This document shows positions 30,616 to 38,355 of a DNA stretch of 64,000 bases, piece after piece. The notes below the pieces were generated by a model. The model did no database searches, was not told where the DNA came from, and was given only the letters and a program-made list of their open reading frames with translations. The position numbers were made by a program, and so were the translations under genes. The DNA is taken from positions 1,674,001 through 1,738,000 of the forward strand of contig NZ_CP080410.1 in the NCBI RefSeq assembly GCF_019448255.1, read 5' to 3'. The DNA comes from Qipengyuania flava. Its GTDB lineage: Bacteria > Pseudomonadota > Alphaproteobacteria > Sphingomonadales > Sphingomonadaceae. Each line of letters starts with the position of its first letter. The stretch's first letter is position 1.

Positions 30616-30636
30616 AAGACCGGATTTGCCGGTCTT
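30616..30636 (+). terminator. Hairpin after mscS
   Basis: Perfect 8 bp stem AAGACCGG / CCGGTCTT with a 5 nt loop, then TTCG. It lies 12 nt after the mscS stop and 16 nt before the dehalogenase start. The T-tract is short, so it could be a weak terminator or an mRNA-stabilising or attenuating hairpin between the two genes. Confidence 0.5.
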
Positions 30637-30652
30637 TCGAGAGGAGAGACCG

Positions 30653-31567
30653 ATGGAAATCCTGCGCACGCCGGCCGAACGCTTTGACGCGATCCCCGAC
30701 TATCCCTTTGCCGAAAACTGGTTCGAGGTGGACCTCGGCGACGGGCTGACCGCGCGCCAGCACTATCTCGACGAAGGCGCGAAGGACGCGCCGCCCGTGC
30801 TGCTCTTCCATGGCGAACCGAGCTGGTCCTTCCTCTACCGCAAGATGATCCCGATCCTGGTCGATGCCGGGTTCCGCGTGCTTGCGCCCGACCTCATCGG
30901 TTTCGGCAAGAGCGACAAGCCGGACGACCAGAGCTTCTATACCTACGCGCGCCATGTCGACTGGCTGAAACAATGGCGCAACGCGATCGAGCCGCGACCC
31001 GCCGCGCTGTTCTGCCAGGACTGGGGCGGCCTCCTGGGGCTTCGCATGGTCGCGCACGATCCCGACCTTTTTACCTGCGTCGTGGCCAGCAACACCTTCT
31101 TGCCTGTTGGCGGCAAACCCAGCGAAGCATTCGCGGCCTGGCGGCATTTTGCGAAGACCTCTCCCGAATTCGCCATCGGCCCCCTGCTCGACCGCGCCAC
31201 GGCAACGCCGCGGACCGCAGAGGAAATCGCGGCCTACGACGCCCCCTTCCCTACCGAGGCCTACAAGGCGGGCGCCCGCGCTTTCCCGCAGCTCGTCCCG
31301 GCCGAAGACGGCATGGACGGCGTTGAGGACAACAAGGAAGCGTGGAAGACCCTTTCCGCCTACGACAAGCCCTTCCTCACTCTTTTCGGCGAAGACGACC
31401 CGGTGACCAAGGGTGCGGAAAAGCACCTGATCGAGCGGGTTGCAGGAGCAGCTGGCCAACCGCACACCACCCTCTCGACCTGCGGCCATTTCTGCCAGGA
31501 GGACCGCCCGGTCGAGCTGGCGCAGGGCGTGATCGACACCGCACACGCTGCCGGATTCCTTGCTTGA
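30653..31567 (+). CDS. Haloalkane dehalogenase, DhlA-like
   Basis: 304-residue alpha/beta hydrolase that would cleave carbon-halogen bonds hydrolytically. Seen are the oxyanion motif HGEPSW (residues 53-58), the nucleophile Asp123 with halide-binding Trp124 in FCQDWGG (Xanthobacter DhlA has D124 and W125), a helical cap at about 150-225, and the catalytic His in STCGHFCQED near the C-terminus. The acid FGEDDPV near 250 fits the type I position. ATG at 30653 has GAGAGGAGAG. It overlaps the MFS gene start. Confidence 0.87.
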   Translation: MEILRTPAERFDAIPDYPFAENWFEVDLGDGLTARQHYLDEGAKDAPPVLLFHGEPSWSFLYRKMIPILVDAGFRVLAPDLIGFGKSDKPDDQSFYTYARHVDWLKQWRNAIEPRPAALFCQDWGGLLGLRMVAHDPDLFTCVVASNTFLPVGGKPSEAFAAWRHFAKTSPEFAIGPLLDRATATPRTAEEIAAYDAPFPTEAYKAGARAFPQLVPAEDGMDGVEDNKEAWKTLSAYDKPFLTLFGEDDPVTKGAEKHLIERVAGAAGQPHTTLSTCGHFCQEDRPVELAQGVIDTAHAAGFLA

Positions 31568-32739
31568 ACGCTCCGCCGCTTCTCACGCGAGGCCAGGAAT
31601 TCGCGCTCGCTGTCGCGGCGGCAGTGGTCACGGCCAACGCTTATTACATCCACCCCATCATCGGGGATGTGGCGCAGCATTTCGAAGTATCGGACGCGCG
31701 CATCGGACTGGTGCCGGCGCTAAACCAGCTGGCGCTTGCGGTCGGCATCCTGCTGCTCCTTCCGCTTGGTGACCGCTTCTCCAACAAACGCCTGACCATC
31801 CTGTTTGCCGCGGGGCAGACAGTATCGCTGGCGTTGATGACCTTCTCGGCGGGGTTCGCAGGCTTCGTCGCCGGTTCGACGCTCCTCGGCTTCTTCACCA
31901 TCGCGCCCTATCTGCTGCCCGCCTACGCCTCGAAACGGGTTGCGCCGGAACGGCTCGGGCAGGTCACTGCCCTACTCACCGCCGGCGTGATCTTCGGCAT
32001 CCTCGTCGCCCGGGTGGGCGCTGGTGTTGTTGCAGAGGTCTACGGCTGGCGAGCGGTCTACTGGATCGCGACCGGACTGATGCTGGCCGTGACGATCGCC
32101 CTGCCCTGGCTCATGCAGTCGGGAGAACGCTCGGATGTTCGAACGCCGTACCTGGCACTCGTATTCTCGGTCTTTCCGCTGATTCGCCAGCACCGCGAGA
32201 TCCTGCTTTCGGGCGCAATCCAGGGGCTCAACTTCGCGCAGTTCATCGCCTTGTGGCTGGCGCTCGCGCTGTATCTCACAAGCCCGCAAATGGGCTATGG
32301 GACGGACGACGTTGGATATCTCGCAGCCATTGCCGCGGTAAGCATTTTCTCGACCCCGCGCCTGGGGAGGTGGTCCGACCGGGTCGGGCCGCGCACGGCA
32401 CGGCTTGTGTTTGCGCTGGTCCAGCTGGCGGGGATCAGCCTGTTCTGGTTCCTGTCGTCGAACATCTGGTGGCTGCTCATTCCCCTGGTGCTGGTGAACA
32501 CGGTTGGGCCCGGCATCGACGTGACCGGGCGCATGACCTTCCTTTCGCTACAGCCGGACCTGCGCACGCGGCTGACCACGATCTATGTGGTCCTGATGTT
32601 CATCGGTGGCGGCCTGGGAAGCCTCGCCGCGACCTGGGTCTATGACACCTATGGCTGGGGCGGAACCTGTGTCTTGCTGGCGGGGATGTCCGTCCTGCTA
32701 ACCTGCTTGGCCGCGGTCTCCCGGCGTTTTGGCCGCTGA
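31564..32739 (+). CDS. MFS transporter
   Basis: 391-residue major facilitator with about twelve hydrophobic segments and the loop motif LGDRFSNKRLTI between helices 2 and 3; the related LGRWSDRVGPRT lies in the second half. It resembles the YnfM/drug-efflux type. The start is a TTG overlapping the dehalogenase stop (TTGA), so translation is probably coupled. Substrate unknown. Export of a halogenated substrate or product is possible from context only. Confidence 0.83.
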   Translation: MNAPPLLTRGQEFALAVAAAVVTANAYYIHPIIGDVAQHFEVSDARIGLVPALNQLALAVGILLLLPLGDRFSNKRLTILFAAGQTVSLALMTFSAGFAGFVAGSTLLGFFTIAPYLLPAYASKRVAPERLGQVTALLTAGVIFGILVARVGAGVVAEVYGWRAVYWIATGLMLAVTIALPWLMQSGERSDVRTPYLALVFSVFPLIRQHREILLSGAIQGLNFAQFIALWLALALYLTSPQMGYGTDDVGYLAAIAAVSIFSTPRLGRWSDRVGPRTARLVFALVQLAGISLFWFLSSNIWWLLIPLVLVNTVGPGIDVTGRMTFLSLQPDLRTRLTTIYVVLMFIGGGLGSLAATWVYDTYGWGGTCVLLAGMSVLLTCLAAVSRRFGR

Positions 32740-32741
32740 GG

Positions 32742-32825
32742 GAATGGTGCGCCCGACAGGATTGCTGCGCCCTTCGGGCTCCGCCGTCTTCGCTTCGCTC
32801 CGACCCCGAACGACGTTCGAACCTG
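32742..32825. pseudogene. Interrupted partial copy of the tRNA-Arg 3' region
   Basis: 22 nt at 32742-32763 are identical to 32868-32889, which covers the CCA end, acceptor arm and part of the T-arm of the neighbouring tRNA-Arg. The next part of the T-arm (TTCGAACCTG) appears only at 32816-32825, separated by 52 nt of unrelated GC-rich sequence (32764-32815). It looks like a tRNA 3' fragment split by a small insertion, or the scar of an integrated element. Confidence 0.6.
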
Positions 32826-32835
32826 AAGCGCCAAA

Positions 32836-32873
32836 CCATTCGAGGCGGCCCCTCGCAGGACCGCCTCGAATGG
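32836..32873 (-). terminator. Hairpin overlapping the tRNA-Arg 3' end
   Basis: Perfect 13 bp inverted repeat CCATTCGAGGCGG / CCGCCTCGAATGG with a 12 nt loop. On the minus strand it begins in the encoded CCA of tRNA-Arg and is followed by TTTGG. It probably ends the tRNA transcript; sharing the CCA bases is unusual. Confidence 0.65.
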
Positions 32874-32947
32874 TGCGCCCGACAGGATTCGAACCTGTGG
32901 CCCCCAGATTAGGAATCTGATGCTCTATCCGACTGAGCTACGGGCGC
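32871..32947 (-). tRNA. tRNA-Arg (anticodon CCT)
   Basis: 77 nt including an encoded CCA end. Acceptor stem GCGCCCG / CGGGCGC, D-arm with AGCTCAGTCGGATAGAGCA, anticodon stem CAGAT around loop TCCTAAT with anticodon CCT, variable loop, and T-arm ACAGG-TTCGAAT-CCTGT. Decodes AGG. All stems are intact. Confidence 0.95.
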
Positions 32948-32985
32948 GCCGGGGCTTCGTATAGCGGCTGAAGATTACGAGGCAA

Positions 32986-33447
32986 TCAATTGAGTTCGTC
33001 GGGCGGTGCGACAGGCACGAGCAGCGGCGCAACGGCAATACCCTCGGCCATCATGTCCTCGGCCTCGTCCTTGGTGGCGCGGCCGTGGATCGGCGCCTCA
33101 TCGGCCTCGCCATAGTGCATTTCGCGCGCCTTTTCGGCGAACTTGTCACCCACCCAGGTGCTGCTTTCCAGCGCCTTTGCCTGCGCCTTGGCGAGAGTTT
33201 CGAGCGCAGCCTTAACCTCCGCCGGCATTTCGCCCGAGGCCATCTGCGCGGTTTCCTTGCGCGGCTCGGCGGCCGTGTTGCCCTTGGCCGGTACAGCCGG
33301 AGCCATCGGAGCCTTGTCCACCGCGTCGCTGCCGCATTCCGGGCAGGTCAGCAGGCCCTTCTCCTTCTGGTCGGCGTAGTCGGCGGACGAGCCGAACCAG
33401 CCTTCGAAGCGGTGGCCGTCGCTGCAGGAGAGGTCGTAGACGATCAT
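32986..33447 (-). CDS. DUF1178 family protein
   Basis: 153-residue alphaproteobacterial protein of unknown function. The N-terminus MIVYDLSCSDGHRFEGWFGS followed by LLTCPECGSDAV is the family signature, with a zinc-ribbon-like set of cysteines. The middle (about 50-80) is Ala/Pro/Lys-rich, and the C-terminus carries STWVGDKFAEKAREMHYGE, also conserved. It starts 9 nt after the nitrilase stop, in the order grxC-nitrilase-DUF1178 that is common in this class, hinting at a link to thiol or glutathione metabolism. Confidence 0.88.
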   Translation of the reverse strand: MIVYDLSCSDGHRFEGWFGSSADYADQKEKGLLTCPECGSDAVDKAPMAPAVPAKGNTAAEPRKETAQMASGEMPAEVKAALETLAKAQAKALESSTWVGDKFAEKAREMHYGEADEAPIHGRATKDEAEDMMAEGIAVAPLLVPVAPPDELN

Positions 33448-33456
33448 TGCACGCGC

Positions 33457-34275
33457 CTATTTGGCGATTTCCCGCTTGTTGGCAAGGCTCGGCACCTGCG
33501 CGCGTACCTCGGCAATCCGGCCAAGGTCGACGTCGCAGAACCCCAGACCGGAGTCCGCACCGCCCATGTCTAGGACCACCTCGCCCCAGGGATCGACGAC
33601 AAGGCTGTGACCGTAGGTCTCGCGCCCGTCTTCATGCGCGCCGACCTGCGCGGCCGCGACCACGAAAGCGCTCGCCTCGATCGCCCGTGCGCGCTGCATC
33701 ACGTGCCAGTGCGCCCGGCCCGTGGGGACCGTAAAAGCCGCCGGGATTGCAAGGCAATCGCACCCTGCCCTGCCCAGCGCCTCGAACAGCGCGGGAAAGC
33801 GGATATCGTAGCAGACCGACAGGCCCAGCCTGCCGACGGGGGTACGCTCGATCGTTACGACCTGCGAACCGGCCGCATAGGCGTTCGATTCCCGCCAGCT
33901 TTCCCCGCTGGCGAGATCGACATCGAACATGTGAATCTTGTCGTAGCGGGCCGCAATCGTCCCGTCGGGCGCGATGACGAAGGCGCGGTTTGCCCAGCGG
34001 CCTTCGGGTGTTTCGACGGCCAAAGACCCGAGCGAAACCCACAATCCTGCCTTGGCCGCCGCGTCGCGGACTTGCGCCAGAGCGACCGCCTCGGATTCCG
34101 GCTTGATCGAGCCCGCAGCGCGTGTCCGGTTGCGGTCGAGCAGTCCCGACATCTCGGGCGTGAACAGCATCGCCGCCCCGCCACGCGCCGCTTCTTCCAC
34201 GGCTGACACCAGCGTGCTCGCGTTGGCCTCGGGATCGATGCCCGAAGTCATCTGCAAGACGGCGATTGCGGGCAT
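33457..34275 (-). CDS. Nitrilase-family carbon-nitrogen hydrolase (probable deaminated glutathione amidase)
   Basis: 272 residues with the nitrilase triad: Glu41 in FTPEMSG, Lys in YDKIHMFDVDL and Cys in LSVCYDIRFP. The YDKIHMFD and CYDIRFP blocks match the Nit1 branch, whose members hydrolyse deaminated glutathione as metabolite repair. Position next to grxC (stop and start adjacent) agrees with a glutathione-related role. Other nitrilase substrates cannot be excluded. Confidence 0.87.
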   Translation of the reverse strand: MPAIAVLQMTSGIDPEANASTLVSAVEEAARGGAAMLFTPEMSGLLDRNRTRAAGSIKPESEAVALAQVRDAAAKAGLWVSLGSLAVETPEGRWANRAFVIAPDGTIAARYDKIHMFDVDLASGESWRESNAYAAGSQVVTIERTPVGRLGLSVCYDIRFPALFEALGRAGCDCLAIPAAFTVPTGRAHWHVMQRARAIEASAFVVAAAQVGAHEDGRETYGHSLVVDPWGEVVLDMGGADSGLGFCDVDLGRIAEVRAQVPSLANKREIAK

Positions 34276-34539
34276 TCAGCCTTCCAGCAGCGCGTCGAGC
34301 TTGCCCTCGCGTTCCAGCGCGGCGAGATCGTCCGACCCGCCGACATGCGTCTCGCCAATGAAAATCTGGGGCACGGTCATCGCGTTGGGCGCGCGCTCGC
34401 GCATCTCGTCGCGCTTCGGGCCGCCCATGGTGATGTCGAATTCGGTGTAATCCGCCCCCTTCTGGTCGAGCAGGCGCTTGGCCCGCACGCAGTAGGGGCA
34501 ACCGAACTTGGTGTAGATATCGACCTTGGGCTGGCTCAT
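34276..34539 (-). CDS. grxC: Glutaredoxin 3
   Basis: 87-residue thioredoxin-fold protein with the dithiol site CPYC (near residues 13-16), TVPQIFIGETHVGG (the cis-Pro and glutathione-binding block) and a C-terminal helix LAALEREGKLDALL. Reduces disulfides with glutathione. ATG at 34539 has GCGAGGA upstream; the frame stays open 16 codons further but lacks homology there. First gene of the grxC-nitrilase-DUF1178 operon and divergent from hsp20. Confidence 0.95.
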   Translation of the reverse strand: MSQPKVDIYTKFGCPYCVRAKRLLDQKGADYTEFDITMGGPKRDEMRERAPNAMTVPQIFIGETHVGGSDDLAALEREGKLDALLEG

Positions 34540-34586
34540 GGATTTCCTCGCAATTTCACACTGCAAACTAGCGTGCGCGGCGACCA

Positions 34587-34614
34587 CTTGAAAGCCCCGT
34601 GGCTGCGCTTATGT
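34587..34614 (+). promoter_or_regulatory. Possible sigma-32 heat-shock promoter of hsp20
   Basis: CTTGAAA at 34587-34593 is a perfect sigma-32 -35 element. The -10 side (GCTTATGT near 34607-34614, 13-14 nt away) is only a fair match to CCCCATNT. It lies 90 nt before the hsp20 start. No ROSE-type thermometer motif was recognised in the leader. Confidence 0.4.
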
Positions 34615-34704
34615 CCTAAGGGTCGCTGCAAGGGTTGCAGCGGCGACGGGGTGCCGATTTCGGGCCCCGCCATGATAGAATCGCTCACAAGAGGATTTGT
34701 TTCG

Positions 34705-35175
34705 ATGAACCGTATGGATCTTACCCCCTTCCGTCGCTCCACCGTCGGTTTCGACCGTGTTTTCGACCTGATGGAACGCCAGGCGCGCAACGCCGGCGGC
34801 GACAACTACCCCCCGTTCAACATCGAGCGCCGCGGCGACGACGACTACCGCATCACTCTTGCGGTGGCCGGATTCCGCGCCGGTGATCTCGACATCACCG
34901 CCCAGCAGAACCTGCTGGTCGTGACCGGCCGCAAGCGCGATGAGCTGGCCGAAGGCGAGATGCTGCACATTGGCATCGCCAACCGCGGCTTCGAACGCCG
35001 TTTCGAGCTGGCCGACTACGTCCGCGTCGAGAACGCCGACCTTGCCGATGGCCTGCTGGTCATCGATCTGGTGCGCGAAGTACCGGAAGCCATGAAGCCG
35101 AAGAAGATCGCTATCGGCGGTCAGAAGCTCGAAGTCGTCAAGGATGACGAAGGCGACGGCAGCAAGGCTGCCTGA
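34705..35175 (+). CDS. Small heat shock protein, Hsp20/IbpA family
   Basis: 156-residue ATP-independent holdase. The N-terminus FRRSTVGFDRVFDLMERQA is the class A rhizobial/IbpA pattern, followed by the alpha-crystallin domain (YPPFNIERRGDDDYRITLAV to LLVIDLVREVP). The C-terminal IXI-like anchor reads KKIAIGG. ATG at 34705 has AGAGGA 9-10 nt upstream; an ATG at 34672 lacks one. A strong hairpin follows at 35217. Confidence 0.93.
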   Translation: MNRMDLTPFRRSTVGFDRVFDLMERQARNAGGDNYPPFNIERRGDDDYRITLAVAGFRAGDLDITAQQNLLVVTGRKRDELAEGEMLHIGIANRGFERRFELADYVRVENADLADGLLVIDLVREVPEAMKPKKIAIGGQKLEVVKDDEGDGSKAA

Positions 35176-35216
35176 GCCCTTCGCGGCCACTGCAGAAAAT
35201 CTGGCTGAAACGTATA

Positions 35217-35242
35217 GGGGGCGGAACTTGGGTTCCGCCCCC
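35217..35242 (+). terminator. Hairpin terminator of hsp20
   Basis: Perfect 11 bp stem GGGGGCGGAAC / GTTCCGCCCCC with a TTGG tetraloop, 41 nt after the stop. No T-tract follows. Confidence 0.65.
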
Positions 35243-35407
35243 GCGACGCATAACGCCGCCCAGTCCCGAAATCGGCCGTCCGGGTCGCAGAAGACAACCG
35301 TCATCGAGACAAGCCCCACCGCTTTCGGCGAAGCGCTATTCTCAAAACCCACGCATTTCTGCGCGGAAACAGCGTCATACTGCCCGAGATGCATCAAAAG
35401 ATAAACC

Positions 35408-35420
35408 CGCCCGACGGGCG
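35408..35420 (-). terminator. Possible small terminator of the lipoprotein gene
   Basis: 5 bp stem CGCCC / GGGCG with a 3 nt loop. On the minus strand GGTTTATCTTTT follows. It lies 71 nt past the stop; weak. Confidence 0.3.
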
Positions 35421-35491
35421 CAAAACCATTTTGTCGCCTAGTTACAAGCGATTACAGAACGGCCCTTAACGATATCAGGAACTTAGGGTTT

Positions 35492-36103
35492 TCACCGCCG
35501 GCAACGGATACGAATGCGGTTGGATTTTACCCCCTGAATACCGACGGTTGCGTTGCCCACCTGGCGCTCGTCGCGTGCGTGCTGCACGTAGATCCGCGTG
35601 CGGCGTTCGCCCGAACTGCGATTGAGCTCGCCGCCGAGAATGCCCTGCCCGGCGCCTTTGACTTCACCATCCTCGCAGGTGATGCGCAGATCGCTGGTGG
35701 CCTCTGCTCCATTGTCCGCGACCAGCGCCACGCCCACACCAATCGGATTGGGGATCAGCCCCGCATCGCGGATCAGCAGGCAGGCCGTCTGGAAACCGTC
35801 GTCGGGCGGTGTAATGTCCATGCTGACATCGAGCGTGTGCGTCTCGCCATCATTCAGGATGATCGGCCCATCGTCGTTGATGGTGATTGAATTGACCGCA
35901 AATCCCGGCTGCGATGCGCAGTTTTCGGGCAGCGTCGTCGCCAGTTCCTCGGGCAGATTGATGGGCCCGATGCTCGGACCACCGCTATCACCGCCACTGT
36001 CGCCGCTGTCGTTACCACCGTCGCCGCCTCTGCCGTTGCAGCCGATGACGAGACTGGCGCTCGCGACAAGCGCTACTAAGCCTTTTCCAATTCCACCATG
36101 CAT
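35492..36103 (-). CDS. Predicted lipoprotein, no recognised family
   Basis: 203 residues. A lipoprotein signal peptide is clear: basic start, hydrophobic LVALVASASLVIG and lipobox VIGC with Cys at residue 22. A flexible Gly/Asp/Ser linker follows (about 24-42). The remaining 160 residues look like a beta-rich domain (FAVNSITINDDGPIILNDGE, HTLDVSMDIT) with cysteines at QTACLL, ITCEDG and near the basic end RIRIRCRR. No enzyme motif. The ATG is directly preceded by a long hairpin that contains its ribosome binding site. It is on the same strand as pyrG, 63 nt downstream. Confidence 0.65.
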   Translation of the reverse strand: MHGGIGKGLVALVASASLVIGCNGRGGDGGNDSGDSGGDSGGPSIGPINLPEELATTLPENCASQPGFAVNSITINDDGPIILNDGETHTLDVSMDITPPDDGFQTACLLIRDAGLIPNPIGVGVALVADNGAEATSDLRITCEDGEVKGAGQGILGGELNRSSGERRTRIYVQHARDERQVGNATVGIQGVKSNRIRIRCRR

Positions 36104-36149
36104 GAATACTCTCCCTCTATTCCTGACACGAAGAATAGAGGGAGTATTC
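36104..36149 (-). promoter_or_regulatory. Long hairpin covering the ribosome binding site of the lipoprotein gene
   Basis: Inverted repeat with arms at 36104-36122 and 36133-36149 (17 paired positions, one 2 nt bulge, 10 nt loop). Read on the minus strand, the 3' arm contains GAGGGAGAG, 5 nt before the ATG at 36103, so the Shine-Dalgarno sequence is paired. It also sits 17 nt after the pyrG stop and may act as that gene's terminator, but no T-tract follows. Confidence 0.6.
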
Positions 36150-36166
36150 AGATAGTATTGGAAATA

Positions 36167-37801
36167 TCAGACCAGGCGTGCTTGCTCGAGAGCAGCGCCG
36201 ACGAATCCGGCAAACAAGGGATGCGGGTCGAAGGGCTTGGACTTGAGCTCGGGATGGAACTGCACGCCAACGAACCATGGGTGGTCAGGCCGCTCCACGA
36301 TCTCCGGCAGCAGGCCGTCCGGCGACATGCCCGAAAAGATCAGGCCCTGCTTTTCCAGCGGGTCGATGTATTTCCCGTTCACCTCGTAGCGGTGGCGGTG
36401 GCGTTCCGAGATCATCGTGTCGCCGCCATAGATGCTCGATACGTGGCTGTTCGCCGCAAGCTTCGCATCATAGGCGCCAAGCCGCATGGTCCCGCCAAGG
36501 TCGCCGCCCGCCTCGCGGGTCTGGAGCCCCTCTTCGGTCATCCATTCGGTAATGATGCCGACAACCGGTTCCTTCGTCTCGCCGAACTCGGTGGAGCTCG
36601 CCTCGTCGAAGCCCGCCGAACGCGCGGCCTCGATGCAGGCCATCTGCATGCCGAGGCAAATGCCGAGGAATGGCACCTTGCGTTCGCGTGCAAAGCGGAC
36701 CGAGGCGATTTTGCCTTCGCTGCCGCGCTCGCCGAAGCCGCCGGGCACGAGAATGCCGTGCATCGGTTCGAGCTTGGCGGCGATGTCGGCTTCGTCGCCT
36801 TCGAAGATCTCGGCGTCGATCCACTTGATGTTGACCTTGACCCGGTGAGCCATGCCGCCGTGGACCAGCGCTTCGTTCAGGGACTTGTAGGCGTCCTGAA
36901 GGCCGACATACTTGCCGACCACGCCGATGGTGACCTCGCCATCGGGGTTCGAGTGGCGGTCGACCACATCATACCAGCGCGACAGGTCGGGCTCGGGCGC
37001 GTCGGTGATGCCGAAGGCGCGCAGCACTTCGGTGTCGAGACCTTCGCCGTGATACTGCAGCGGGACGGAATAGATCGACGGCGCATCGAGCGCCGGAATG
37101 ACCGCTTCCTTGCGCACGTTACAGAAGTTGGCGATCTTCTGGCGCTCACCATCGGGGATCGGGTGCTCGGCGCGGCACAGCAGCACGTCGGGCTTGATTC
37201 CCAGGCTGGCGAGTTCGCGCACAGAGTGCTGCGTCGGCTTGGTCTTCAGCTCGCCCGCGGCCGCGATATAGGGCACCAGCGTCACGTGGACGCTCAGCGT
37301 CTGCCAGGGTTCGAGCTCGTTCCTGAGCTGACGGATGGCTTCCATGAAAGGCAGGCCCTCGATGTCGCCCACCGTGCCGCCGATCTCGCACAGGATGAAA
37401 TCATGGTCGTCCTGTCCGGCAAGGGCGAAGGCCTTGATCTCGTCGGTCACATGGGGAACCACCTGGACGGTCGCACCGAGGTAGTCGCCGCGGCGTTCCT
37501 TGGCGATGATGTCCTGGTAGATGCGCCCCGAGGTGATGTTGTCGCCCTGGTGGGCGCTCACGCCGGTGAAGCGTTCGTAGTGGCCAAGGTCGAGGTCGGT
37601 TTCCGCCCCGTCGTCAGTCACATAGACCTCGCCATGCTGATACGGGCTCATCGTACCAGGATCGACGTTGAGATAGGGGTCGAATTTCCGAATGCGGACC
37701 TTGTAGCCACGCGCCTGGAGGAGGGCAGCGAGCGATGCTGCCATGAGACCTTTGCCAAGCGAGGAGACCACGCCGCCGGTTATGAATATATACCGCGCCA
37801 T
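36167..37801 (-). CDS. pyrG: CTP synthase
   Basis: 544 residues. The synthetase domain starts [20 protein letters not shown] with the ATP loop, followed by [19 protein letters not shown] and [12 protein letters not shown]. The C-terminal class I glutamine amidotransferase has the nucleophile in [10 protein letters not shown] and the His/Glu pair in [10 protein letters not shown]. Makes CTP from UTP with glutamine. It is downstream of secG and tpiA on the same strand, 104 nt from secG. Confidence 0.97.
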   Translation of the reverse strand: MARYIFITGGVVSSLGKGLMAASLAALLQARGYKVRIRKFDPYLNVDPGTMSPYQHGEVYVTDDGAETDLDLGHYERFTGVSAHQGDNITSGRIYQDIIAKERRGDYLGATVQVVPHVTDEIKAFALAGQDDHDFILCEIGGTVGDIEGLPFMEAIRQLRNELEPWQTLSVHVTLVPYIAAAGELKTKPTQHSVRELASLGIKPDVLLCRAEHPIPDGERQKIANFCNVRKEAVIPALDAPSIYSVPLQYHGEGLDTEVLRAFGITDAPEPDLSRWYDVVDRHSNPDGEVTIGVVGKYVGLQDAYKSLNEALVHGGMAHRVKVNIKWIDAEIFEGDEADIAAKLEPMHGILVPGGFGERGSEGKIASVRFARERKVPFLGICLGMQMACIEAARSAGFDEASSTEFGETKEPVVGIITEWMTEEGLQTREAGGDLGGTMRLGAYDAKLAANSHVSSIYGGDTMISERHRHRYEVNGKYIDPLEKQGLIFSGMSPDGLLPEIVERPDHPWFVGVQFHPELKSKPFDPHPLFAGFVGAALEQARLV

Positions 37802-37905
37802 GGGAGTTGGGCCTTAAGCTTATTCGTGGAGTCGGAGCAAGCGCAAAGCCATGCAAATCGCGCCGCCGGCGCAGCGCAATCCACAGGCCAGCGATTTAGC
37901 GAGGG

Positions 37906-38262
37906 TTATTGGGCGACGTCAGCCAGCGGATCGTCCCCGGCAGGAGCGGCTTCGCCAGTGGTTGCCGGACCGAGCGGATCAGCCGGTGCCGCAGGCGCGA
38001 CATTGCGATCCAGCGTCGATTCGATAGCGTCACCGCCGGTCGTGTCCACCGCAACTGCAGCCAGCGCGATCGACAGCAGGACGAACAGCACCGCCAGCCA
38101 CTTGGTCGAGCGGGTCAGGAAGTCAGCCGCACCGCGCGCGCTGAGCATGCCCGAGGGGCTGCCGCCAATGCCAAGGCCGCCGCCTTCGCTGCGCTGCATC
38201 AGGATGACGCCGACAAGCGCGGCTGCGACAATCGCCTGGACGACGGTAAGGAAGAGGAACAT
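37906..38262 (-). CDS. secG: Preprotein translocase subunit SecG
   Basis: 118-residue inner-membrane protein of the SecYEG channel. Two hydrophobic segments (FLTVVQAIVAAALVGVILMQ and WLAVLFVLLSIALAAVAV) flank the conserved GGGLGIGGSPSGMLSARG loop with the FLTRST motif. The Ala/Pro/Asp-rich C-terminal tail (about 75-118) is longer than in E. coli and common in sphingomonads. ATG at 38262 chosen because it leads straight into the first segment. Order tpiA-secG-pyrG is typical of alphaproteobacteria. Confidence 0.93.
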   Translation of the reverse strand: MFLFLTVVQAIVAAALVGVILMQRSEGGGLGIGGSPSGMLSARGAADFLTRSTKWLAVLFVLLSIALAAVAVDTTGGDAIESTLDRNVAPAAPADPLGPATTGEAAPAGDDPLADVAQ

Positions 38263-38355
38263 CGAGGATACTCGTGGAACTGGATGGGCTGTTGCTCCCG
38301 CGCATTTAGGGGCGCGAGCGCGAAACGGCAAGGTAGGCCGGGATCAGGCCAGCGA

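Larger units (their letters stand above)
35176..35491. other. 316 nt intergenic region between hsp20 and a lipoprotein gene (convergent)
   Basis: Contains the hsp20 terminator (35217-35242) and a small hairpin near 35408-35420. I see no ORF with family resemblance, no RNA gene and no mobile element in the rest. Confidence 0.6.

Noticed and set aside
34615-34704. ROSE-type RNA thermometer in the hsp20 leader
   Set aside because: The short U-rich pairing element expected opposite the Shine-Dalgarno was not found.
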